Assembly: GCF_003182485.1 (NCBI RefSeq)
Contig: NZ_QGTX01000001.1
Coordinates: forward strand, 3,664,001-3,728,000
Source: Geodermatophilus normandii
GTDB lineage: Bacteria; Actinomycetota; Actinomycetes; Mycobacteriales; Geodermatophilaceae
Direction of reading: 5' to 3'
DNA: 64,000 nt
The position numbers and the translations under genes are program-made. Of this stretch, positions 57,463 through 64,000 are shown one piece after another. The notes under the pieces are model-generated. The model was not told where the DNA came from and made no database searches. It saw only the letters and a list, made by a program, of their open reading frames with translations. Positions within the stretch are counted from its first letter, which is position 1, and each line of letters begins with the position of its first letter.

Positions 57463-59364
57463 TCAGCCCTCCCGGGCGGCGGCCGCGACGGCGAGCAGCT
57501 CGCGCGCGTGCGCCTGCCCGGTGTCGCTGTCGGACAGCCCCGAGAGCATGCGCGCCAGCTCCCGCACGCGGTCCTCGCCGTCGACGGCGCGGATGTCGGT
57601 GGCGGTGACGCCGGCCGCGGTGTCCGGCGACTTGTCCACCACCAGGTGGGTGTCGGCGAAGGCGGCCACCTGCGCGAGGTGGGTGACGACGACGACCTGG
57701 TGGTCACGGGCCAGCCGCGCCAGCCGTCGGCCGATCTCGCCCGCGGCCTGCCCGCCGACGCCGGCGTCCACCTCGTCGAAGACCATGACCGGCACCGGGT
57801 CGGCACCGGCGAAGACCACCTCGATGGCCAGCATGACCCGCGAGAGCTCACCGCCGGACGCGCCGCGGTGCACCGGCCGCGGCGGGGCGCCGGGGTGCGC
57901 GGCCATGAGCAGCGCGACCTCGTCGATCCCCTCGGGTCCCGGCTGGTCCGGGTGGCTCTCGACCGAGAAGGACACCCGCGCGCTCTTCATCGCCAGGCCC
58001 GCGAGCTCCGCGCCGACCTCGGCGGCGAAGCCGTCGGCGGCGGCGCGGCGGCCGGCGGAGATCCGGGCGGCGAGGTCGTCGACCTCGGCGCGGGCGGTGT
58101 CACGGGCGGCCGCCAGCGCCTCGAGCGCCTCGTCGGAGACGTCGAGCGCCGAGAGCTTGCCGCGCGCGTCCTCGGCCCAGGCCAGCACGCCGGCCAGCCC
58201 CTCCCCCGGGTCGGCGTACTTGCGGACCAGCGCGGTGATCGCCGCGCGCCGGTCGAGCACCTCGGCGAGGCGGGCGGGGTCGGCGTCGAGGTCGGCGACG
58301 TAGCCGGCCAGCTGCACGCTGACGTCGGACACCACGGCGACGGCGTCGGCGAGGTCGCGGGCCAGGAGCACCAGCGCGGGGTCGTCGGTGCCGGCCAGCG
58401 CCCGCTCGGCGGTGGCCAGGGCGGCGGTGGCGTCCTGCGGCAGGCCCTCGGCGCCGAGGTCGCCGGTCACGTCGCCGACCAGCGCCATCCGGGCCTCGTC
58501 GACCGCGGCCCGCAGCGCGTCGGCGTCCCCCAGCCGCTTGGCCTGGGCGTCGAGCGCCTCGTCCTCGCCCGGCTCGGGTGCCAGCGCCTCGATCTCCTCC
58601 AGGCCGTGCCGCAGCACCTCGGCGGTCTGGGCCAGCTCGCGGGCCTGGCCGCGGCGGCGGTCGAGGTCGGCGGCGAGCTCCCGCCAGCGGGTGTGGGCGG
58701 CGCGGTAGGTCTCCAGCAACTGCAGGTGCGCAGGCCCGGCGTAGCGGTCGAGGGCGTTGCGCTGCTCGGCCGGGCGGGACAGCCGCAGCTGGTCGCTCTG
58801 CCCGTGCACGGCCAGCAGCCCCTCGGCCAGCTCCGCGACGACGCCCACCGGCACGCTGCGCCCGCCGAGGTGCGCCCGCGAGCGGCCCTCGGCGCTGACC
58901 GTGCGGGCGAGGATCAGGCTGCCGTCGTCGTCGGGCTCGGCGCCGGCGTCGGCGGCCCGCGCCCACACCGGGGACTCCGCCGGCAGCTCGAGGCGCCCCT
59001 CGACGCCGGCGCGGCCGGTCGCGCGCACCCGGCCGGGGTCCGCGCGGCCGCCGAAGAGGAGCGTCAGGCCGGTCACGACCATCGTCTTGCCGGCGCCGGT
59101 CTCGCCGGTGACCACGGTCAGCCCGCGGCCCAGCTCGAGGGTCACGTCGTCGATGGCGCCGAGGCCGCGGATGCGCAGCTCGGTCAGCCGGCCCAGCCGC
59201 TGGGCGGCGCCGTCCCGGCGTGCCGGCGTCCGGCCGCCGTCGGGCTCCTGCGCCGCCGTCCCCGGGCCGTCGGCGGCAGGGGTCGCGGGGGTGTCTGCGG
59301 CCGGGGTGGCCGGCGCGGTCCGGGCGCGGCCGGCGCGCTCACGCGTGGGGGTCCGCGGTGCCAC
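57463..59364 (-). CDS. recN: DNA repair protein RecN
   Basis: 633 residues from a GTG at 59364, including an Ala/Pro-rich leader of ~60 residues before the usual start LTELRIRGLGAIDDVTLELG. SMC-like ATPase for double-strand break repair: Walker A TGETGAGKTMVVTGL, GGRSVPVGVVAELAEGLLAV, coiled-coil middle region, signature GGELSRVMLAIEVVFAG, Walker B VMVFDEVDAGVGGQAAGEIG. The start lies inside the end of nadK. Rv1696 equivalent. Confidence 0.94.
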   Translation of the reverse strand: MAPRTPTRERAGRARTAPATPAADTPATPAADGPGTAAQEPDGGRTPARRDGAAQRLGRLTELRIRGLGAIDDVTLELGRGLTVVTGETGAGKTMVVTGLTLLFGGRADPGRVRATGRAGVEGRLELPAESPVWARAADAGAEPDDDGSLILARTVSAEGRSRAHLGGRSVPVGVVAELAEGLLAVHGQSDQLRLSRPAEQRNALDRYAGPAHLQLLETYRAAHTRWRELAADLDRRRGQARELAQTAEVLRHGLEEIEALAPEPGEDEALDAQAKRLGDADALRAAVDEARMALVGDVTGDLGAEGLPQDATAALATAERALAGTDDPALVLLARDLADAVAVVSDVSVQLAGYVADLDADPARLAEVLDRRAAITALVRKYADPGEGLAGVLAWAEDARGKLSALDVSDEALEALAAARDTARAEVDDLAARISAGRRAAADGFAAEVGAELAGLAMKSARVSFSVESHPDQPGPEGIDEVALLMAAHPGAPPRPVHRGASGGELSRVMLAIEVVFAGADPVPVMVFDEVDAGVGGQAAGEIGRRLARLARDHQVVVVTHLAQVAAFADTHLVVDKSPDTAAGVTATDIRAVDGEDRVRELARMLSGLSDSDTGQAHARELLAVAAAAREG

Positions 59365-60388
59365 CGCGCACCTCCTCCCCTGCCGCGCCGTTGCCGTCGG
59401 CGAGGGTCACGACGTCGCGGGCGAGGACGTTGCGCGAGGGCCGCAGCTCGTGGCCGGGGTCGTGCCGGCGGGCGTCGCGGAAGCCGCGCACGGGCAGCCC
59501 GAACTTGGCGACCAGGCGGTCGCCGAAGGTCGCCGGGTGCACGCGGGCGATGCGCACCGGGCGGGCGGCGCGCCGGACGTCGACCCGGCCGCCGTCGGGG
59601 ACGTCGAGGGCGCGCCGGCCGTCGGCCGAGACGCGGGCACGGTTGCCGTCGGGCGGGATGGCCACCGACAGCACCGCGTCCGGCGAGGTGACCAGGGGCC
59701 GGGAGAAGAGGGCGTGCGCGTTGGTGGGCACCAGCAGCAGCGCCTCGACGTCGGGCCACACCACCGGGCCGCCGGCGGAGAAGGCGTAGGCCGTGGAGCC
59801 GGTCGGGGTGGCGAACAGGACGCCGTCGCAGCCGAAGCTGGTCAGCGGCCGGCCGTCGATGGAGATGACGACGTCGAGCACCCGCGAGCGCTGCGCCTTC
59901 TCCACCGACACCTCGTTGAGCGCCCAGGTGCCGCCGACGACGTTGCCCGCGGCGTCGAGGACGTCGACCTCGATGGCCAGCCGCTTCTCCACCGAGTACG
60001 TGCACTGCTCGATCGCCGTCAGCGTCTCCTCGACCGCCTCGGGCTCGGTCTCGGCGAGGAAGCCGACCCGGCCGAGGTTGACGCCCATCAGCGCGGCGTG
60101 GCTGTAGCGGGCCAGCTCGGCGGCGCGCAGGAAGGTGCCGTCGCCACCGAAGACCATGACGATCTCGGCGCCGCGGGCGGCCTCGGCGTCGGCGGGGACC
60201 ACCTCGGCGCCGTCGATGCCGAGCGCGTCGGCCTCGTCGTCGAGGACGCGCACGGTGATGCCGGCGCGCGCCAGCCGCGCGGCGGAGCTGCGGGCCAGCT
60301 CGGTGATGTCCTGCCGCCCGGTGTGGACGGCCAGCAGCACGTGCCGACCGCCTCCGGGACGCCAACCGCCCTGGCCGGCCTCGCTCAT
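59339..60388 (-). CDS. nadK: NAD kinase
   Basis: 349 residues from the ATG at 60388 with AGGAGG upstream. Phosphorylates NAD to NADP. The GGDGT motif (VMVFGGDGTFLRAAELARYS), ALMGVNLGRVGFLAE, the NE motif in TWALNEVSVEK and ATPTGSTAYAFSAGGPVVWP are typical. Overlaps recN downstream by 26 bases. Rv1695 equivalent. A long C-terminal tail (about 45 residues past FGDRLVAKFGLPVRGFRD) is lineage-specific. Confidence 0.95.
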   Translation of the reverse strand: MSEAGQGGWRPGGGRHVLLAVHTGRQDITELARSSAARLARAGITVRVLDDEADALGIDGAEVVPADAEAARGAEIVMVFGGDGTFLRAAELARYSHAALMGVNLGRVGFLAETEPEAVEETLTAIEQCTYSVEKRLAIEVDVLDAAGNVVGGTWALNEVSVEKAQRSRVLDVVISIDGRPLTSFGCDGVLFATPTGSTAYAFSAGGPVVWPDVEALLLVPTNAHALFSRPLVTSPDAVLSVAIPPDGNRARVSADGRRALDVPDGGRVDVRRAARPVRIARVHPATFGDRLVAKFGLPVRGFRDARRHDPGHELRPSRNVLARDVVTLADGNGAAGEEVRGGTADPHA

Positions 60389-60482
60389 CGGTCCTCCTCG
60401 CTCTGCCCTGCGGTGGTCGCGTTTCTGGTGCGGGGCGCCCCGTCCCCAGCGTCCCCCGGCGCGGGCGTCCGTGCCCACCCGC

Positions 60483-61280
60483 TCACGGCGGTCCCTCCTC
60501 GACGGCGCGGCGCACGGCGGCCTCGTCGGGGCGCCCGGCGTCGCGGCGCAGCCACAGGAAGAACTCCACGTTGCCCGCCGGGCCGGGCAGCGGGCTGGCG
60601 ACGACGCCGGCGGTGCCCCAGCCGAGGTCGGCCGCGGCCGTGGCGACCTCGAGGACGGCGGCCGCGCGGGCCGCGGGGTCGCGGACGACGCCGCCGGAGC
60701 CCAGCCGCTCGCGGCCGACCTCGAACTGCGGCTTGACCATCGGGAGCAGGTCGGCCTCCCCGGTGGCGCAGGCGGTCAGCGCCGGCAGCACCAGCCGCAG
60801 CGAGATGAACGACAGGTCGGCGACCACGAGGTCGACCGGGCCCTCGATCTGCTCCGGGGTCAGCGTGCGGACGTTGGTGCGCTCCAGTACCCGGACGCGG
60901 TCGTCGGTGCGCAGCGACCAGGCCAGCTCGCCGTAGCCGACGTCGACGGCGACCACCTCGCGGGCACCGCGGGTGAGCAGCACCTCGGTGAAGCCCCCGG
61001 TCGAGGCGCCGGCGTCCAGGGCGCGGCGCCCCTCCACGGGGACGGCGAAGGCGTCCAGGGCGCCCAGCAGCTTGTGCGCGCCGCGCGAGACCCAGCGGTG
61101 CTCGTCGGGGTCGGTGCGCACCACGACCGGCGTGCCCGCCTCGACGCCGGTGGCCGGCTTGGTGGCGGCACGCCCGGCGACGGCGACCCGTCCCTCGCTG
61201 ATCAGCTCGACGGCGTGCTCGCGGGAGCGGGCCAGGCCCCGGCGGACCAGTTCGGCGTCGAGTCGGCTGCGGCGGGCCAT
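60483..61280 (-). CDS. tlyA: 16S/23S rRNA 2'-O-methyltransferase TlyA
   Basis: 265 residues. S4 RNA-binding domain (RLDAELVRRGLARSREHAVE) and FtsJ-like methyltransferase: RALDAGASTGGFTEVLLTRG, VVAVDVGYGELAWSLR, VDLVVADLSFISLRLVLPAL, LPMVKPQFEVGRERLGSGGV, giving the K-D-K-E set. Methylates rRNA at the subunit interface; its loss in mycobacteria gives capreomycin resistance. The stop of the small upstream gene overlaps its ATG. Confidence 0.94.
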   Translation of the reverse strand: MARRSRLDAELVRRGLARSREHAVELISEGRVAVAGRAATKPATGVEAGTPVVVRTDPDEHRWVSRGAHKLLGALDAFAVPVEGRRALDAGASTGGFTEVLLTRGAREVVAVDVGYGELAWSLRTDDRVRVLERTNVRTLTPEQIEGPVDLVVADLSFISLRLVLPALTACATGEADLLPMVKPQFEVGRERLGSGGVVRDPAARAAAVLEVATAAADLGWGTAGVVASPLPGPAGNVEFFLWLRRDAGRPDEAAVRRAVEEGPP

Positions 61281-61561
61281 CAGAGCTGGTCGATCGTGCC
61301 GAGCTCGCGCCGCAGGCGGTCGTGCTCGGCCTCGAAGACGGCGACGTGCTCGCTCACCGGCCGCTGGGCGAGGTCGGTGAACCGCGCGGCGGTCCCGTCG
61401 ACAGCGGTGCCGTCTCCAGCGGTGCCGTCTCCAGCGGTGCCGTCGGCCGGCGTGCGGCCTCCGGCGGGGTCCGCGGGCCGCGCCGGGACCGGGGCCGCGA
61501 CGCGGCCGGGACCGGGCCGCGGCGGGCCCGGCACCGGGTGCGGCCGGCTCGACTCGGTCAT
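61280..61561 (-). CDS. Small conserved protein upstream of tlyA
   Basis: 93 residues from the ATG at 61561. The N-terminal two thirds are Pro/Gly/Ala-rich with a tandem DGTAG repeat (15-base unit, about four copies around 61395-61445). The C-terminal ~30 residues form one helix (FTDLAQRPVSEHVAVFEAEH then DRLRRELGTIDQL). From memory, such short helices precede tlyA in many actinobacteria. It ends one base into tlyA. Function unknown; perhaps a protein-binding tag. Confidence 0.7.
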   Translation of the reverse strand: MTESSRPHPVPGPPRPGPGRVAAPVPARPADPAGGRTPADGTAGDGTAGDGTAVDGTAARFTDLAQRPVSEHVAVFEAEHDRLRRELGTIDQL

Positions 61562-61733
61562 GGCGCTGGCCTCTCGGACGGGTGCGGGAAGGGGCCGCCG
61601 GACGGCGGGCGCGGGCGGCGGACAGCTGCGCCCCCGGCTGGCGAGGGTACCGGCCGGGGACGACGGCGAGGCTCGCGCCGACCGGGCCCGGACCCGTCCC
61701 GCCGGCGGCCCGCGCAGCCGGTCCCCGACGGTC

Positions 61734-62837
61734 TCACCGCCCTGCCAGGCCCCACTCGGCGAGCACCCGGCGGGCCTCCCCGTCGGCGGCCCGCACCTGC
61801 GTCGGCGCACCTTCGGGAGCGCGCGCCCACGCGGCCAGGCACAGGGCGCGCAGCCCGTCGAGACCGTCCCCGCGGTCCCCGTCCTCCCCGGTGGTCCGCA
61901 GCTCGAGCGGACCGCCGTCCGCGGCGGTGACGGCCCAGCGACCGCAGCTCCAGGGTCCTCCGGCCCCGCCGGTGACCGGGGGGTGTGGCACCAGCAGCCC
62001 GCCCGCGTCGGCGGCGATCAGGTCGGGCCGGTGCAGCGGACCGGCGGCCAGCAGCAGCGCCGGGTCGGTCACGCCGCTGAACACCAGCAGGCTCGCGGCG
62101 CCGGCCCGGTGGGCGCCCTCGATGTCGGTGTCGAGCCGGTCGCCGACCACCAGCGGACGCTCGGCTGCGGTGCGGCGGACGCACTCGGCGTGCATCGCCG
62201 GGTCGGGCTTCCCGGTGACGAGAGGCTCGCGGCCGGTGACCTCCCGGACGACGCGGACCATCGCCCCGTTGCCGGGCAGCGGCCCGCGCGGTGAGGGGAT
62301 GGTGGCGTCGGTGTTGGTGGCCACGTGCCGGGCGCCGTTGCGGACGGCGACGACGGCCTCGGCCAGCTGCGCCCAGCCGACCTCCCGGCCGTAGCCCTGC
62401 ACCACCGCGGCGGGGTCCTCCTCGGCGGTCCCGACCACGGTCAGCCCGGCCGCCCGCAACGCCGCCGCGACCCCGGGGCCGCCCACGGGCAGCACCCGGG
62501 CGCCCGCGCCGAGCATCCCGGCCACGACCGAGGCGGCCGCCTGCGAGCTGGTGATGACCTCGGCGGGCGTGGCCGGGACGCCGAGGTCGGACAGGTGCCC
62601 GGCCACCTCCTCCGGTGGACGGGCCGCGTTGTTGGTGACGAAGCCCAGCCGCATGCCGCGCTCCCGTGCCCGCGCCAGCGCCTCCGGGACACCGGGCACC
62701 GCGTCCGGCCCGACGTAGACGACGCCGTCGAGGTCGAGCAGCGCGACGTCGTGGACCAGGGCCGGGGCCCGCGTGCTGCCGGCGGCGAGACCCGGCCGCC
62801 CGCCCGCGCCGTCGCCGGCCGGGAGCGGGCCGGTCAC
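61734..62837 (-). CDS. HAD-superfamily sugar-phosphatase-like protein (NagD/GPP type)
   Basis: 367 residues. HAD class IIA phosphatase: LLDLDGVVYVGPDAVPGVPE (nucleophile Asp), FVTNNAARPPEEVAGHLSDL, ATNTDATIPSPRGPLPGNGA, VTGKPDPAMHAE and VVGDRLDTDIEGAHRAGA. The C-terminal ~85 residues contain an extra small domain (SCGRWAVTAADGGPLELR). Mycobacterial Rv1692 in the same neighbourhood is a glycerol-3-phosphate phosphatase, so that role is possible. The GTG overlaps the stop of the TPR gene. Confidence 0.9.
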   Translation of the reverse strand: MTGPLPAGDGAGGRPGLAAGSTRAPALVHDVALLDLDGVVYVGPDAVPGVPEALARARERGMRLGFVTNNAARPPEEVAGHLSDLGVPATPAEVITSSQAAASVVAGMLGAGARVLPVGGPGVAAALRAAGLTVVGTAEEDPAAVVQGYGREVGWAQLAEAVVAVRNGARHVATNTDATIPSPRGPLPGNGAMVRVVREVTGREPLVTGKPDPAMHAECVRRTAAERPLVVGDRLDTDIEGAHRAGAASLLVFSGVTDPALLLAAGPLHRPDLIAADAGGLLVPHPPVTGGAGGPWSCGRWAVTAADGGPLELRTTGEDGDRGDGLDGLRALCLAAWARAPEGAPTQVRAADGEARRVLAEWGLAGR

Positions 62838-63265
62838 GCGGACCCCCGCTGCGACGCCCTCCGGGCCCGCACGCCGCGCAGGGCGCGGGCGTAGTGGGCC
62901 AGGTCCGGGCGCATCGCCACGGCCAGAGCGAGGTGCTCGGCTGCCAGCCCGAGGTCGCCGGCCCGGCTGGCGGCCAGGCCCAGCCCGAAGTGCGCGTAGT
63001 CGTCGGTGGGGTTTCCCGCGGCGAGCTGCGCGAAGCTGTCGATCGCATCGGCATAGCGACCGGCGTCGTACTGGGCACGCGCGAGCGCCTCGAGGATGCT
63101 GCGCGAGCCGGGCTCGGCCTCGGCCGCCCGGCCGAGCAGGGTCGCCGCGGCCGCCGGGTCGCCACTGGCCAGCAGGTCCAGCCCCCGCCGGTACCACTCG
63201 TAGACCCCGCCCCCCGGGATCCCCTCCCCGGGCAGCTCGTCGTCGGGTGAGCCTGCTGTCGACAC
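62834..63265 (-). CDS. TPR-repeat protein
   Basis: 143 residues from a GTG at 63265 with GGGAGGAC upstream. Three to four tetratricopeptide units: VYEWYRRGLDLLASGDPAAA, SRSILEALARAQYDAGRYAD, YAHFGLGLAASRAGDLGLAA, then AMRPDLAHYARAL. Binds other proteins; partner unknown. Translationally coupled to the HAD gene, a pairing also seen in mycobacteria (Rv1691 with Rv1692). Confidence 0.87.
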   Translation of the reverse strand: MSTAGSPDDELPGEGIPGGGVYEWYRRGLDLLASGDPAAAATLLGRAAEAEPGSRSILEALARAQYDAGRYADAIDSFAQLAAGNPTDDYAHFGLGLAASRAGDLGLAAEHLALAVAMRPDLAHYARALRGVRARRASQRGSA

Positions 63266-63355
63266 CGTCGTCCTCCCGCTCGTGCGGATCGCGTGCCCGC
63301 CGTCGGCCGGACAGCGAGGACCGGGCCGCCGGCGCAGCGCGCGACGGGCGGCTCC

Positions 63356-63361
63356 TACGAT
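63356..63361 (+). promoter_or_regulatory. -10 element for a leaderless DUF1015 message
   Basis: TACGAT lies six bases before the GTG at 63368, and no purine-rich ribosome site is present. The spacing fits a transcript that begins at the start codon. Confidence 0.5.
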
Positions 63362-63367
63362 CCCGTC

Positions 63368-64000
63368 GTGCACTCGTCGTCGGCGGACTCCCCGTCCCTC
63401 ACCGCGACGGGACTCGACGTCCGGCCCTTCCGGGCACTGACCTACCAGCGGCACGACCCCGGCCACCTGGCCCGGGTGAGCTCGCCAGCCTACGACCTGG
63501 TGACGCCGGACGGCCGGGAACGACTGGCCGCCGCCGATCCGCACAACATCGTCCGTCTGATCCTGCCGGGCGGCACGTCTGGACCGGGCACCGCCGGCGC
63601 GACCGGGCCCGGCGGCGGCCGTCCGGGCGAGGACACCGCGGCCCGTGCGGCGCGCACGCTGCGCGAGTGGGAGGACGCCGGCGTGCTCGTCCGGGACGGC
63701 ACCCCTGCCCTGTGGCTCTACGAGATGCAGCCCGCCGAGGGAGCGGCGACGGTCGGCTGGCTGGGGGCGGTGGCCGTCGCCGCCGCCGGCGGGCGGGCGG
63801 TGCTGCCGCACGAGGACACCTTCCCGCCGGCCGTCGAGGGCCGGCGGGCACTGCTGGAGGCAACGGCCACCGACCTCGAGCCGATCGTGCTCGCCCACGA
63901 CCCGGATCCGGAGGTCGCCGCCCTCACCCGCACCGCACTGTCCGGCCCGTCCGGCATGGAGCTCACCGACACCGACGGCGTCCGCCACCGCCTCTGGCGG
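63368..64000 (+). CDS. DUF1015 family protein (partial)
   Basis: The first ~211 residues are in the window; the gene runs off the right edge. After a short leader, VRPFRALTYQRHDPGHLARV, SSPAYDLVTPDGRERL, NIVRLILPG, LREWEDAGVLVRDGTPALWL and AVLPHEDTFPPAVEGRRALL match the DUF1015 family (often ~400 residues), which occurs in many bacteria and has no established activity. Divergent from the TPR gene; probably read from a leaderless transcript. Confidence 0.88.
   Translation, partial: MHSSSADSPSLTATGLDVRPFRALTYQRHDPGHLARVSSPAYDLVTPDGRERLAAADPHNIVRLILPGGTSGPGTAGATGPGGGRPGEDTAARAARTLREWEDAGVLVRDGTPALWLYEMQPAEGAATVGWLGAVAVAAAGGRAVLPHEDTFPPAVEGRRALLEATATDLEPIVLAHDPDPEVAALTRTALSGPSGMELTDTDGVRHRLWR

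Overview
The window is very GC-rich bacterial chromosome with almost exclusively G/C third codon positions, many GTG starts and GTGA start/stop overlaps. The gene order tlyA-nadK-recN-steA-mctB-pyrG-nudix-xerD-parA-scpA-scpB-rluB-cmk-der is the one known from Mycobacterium tuberculosis (Rv1694-Rv1713), so the host is an actinobacterium. Codon use and the surrounding genes would suit the Geodermatophilaceae (Blastococcus, Geodermatophilus, Modestobacter), but that is an inference.

Layout, left to right. (1) 1-3386: the end of a sugar ABC cluster, with a truncated and frameshifted solute-binding lipoprotein and two ROK regulators. (2) 3659-5112: a small secreted protein, a Cys-rich small protein and a ferritin, with an iron-box-like palindrome between the last two. 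(3) 5260-14898: a tandem array of two decayed integrative elements at tRNA-Pro(GGG). A 48-bp stretch of the tRNA gene is repeated exactly at 9153-9200 and in degenerate form at 5306-5354. Each element keeps an integrase C-terminal remnant, a hairpin and paired GTTGCTGTAC direct repeats at both ends. The left element carries a metalloprotease/HEAT/beta-domain operon and a membrane protein. The right one carries an NCS1 permease, formamidase, FmdB-like zinc ribbon and MOSC protein. (4) 14975-20728: the cytochrome bd operon cydABDC. (5) 20874-23418: der, cmk and aroH, with a 48-bp tandem repeat at the aroH/cmk junction. (6) 23612-36539: a xylo-oligosaccharide and xylose cluster (mutarotase, ABC ATPase, xylB, xylA, XylR-type ROK regulator, two permeases, binding protein, LacI regulator, GH3 glycosidase) placed between aroH and rluB. 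(7) 36601-43442: rluB, a lipoprotein, scpB, scpA, a ribbon-helix-helix protein, parA, xerD and ald. (8) 43607-55545: two envelope proteins, nudix, pyrG and an envelope cluster (alkaline-phosphatase-fold membrane protein, GT4, MurJ-like flippase, MraY-like protein, MctB, SteA). (9) 55711-64000: a TetR regulator, methyltransferase, recN, nadK, tlyA, a small protein, a HAD phosphatase, a TPR protein and the start of a DUF1015 gene.

How the genes work together. In the xylose region the GH3 enzyme and ABC importer would deliver xylose, which GalM, XylA and XylB pass to the pentose phosphate pathway under LacI and XylR control. In the right element the permease and FmdA suggest import of an amide or nucleobase-like nitrogen source and release of ammonia from formamide. 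The core block combines chromosome segregation (ParA, ScpAB, XerD), ribosome modification (RluB, TlyA), nucleotide metabolism (PyrG, Cmk, NadK) and cell-envelope genes.

Four genes are each broken by one apparently missing base in a C/G run (near 430, 26957, 39895 and 49241), with a possible fifth near 47486. Because essential or conserved genes are hit at the same kind of site, consensus errors in the sequence are more likely than real pseudogenes.
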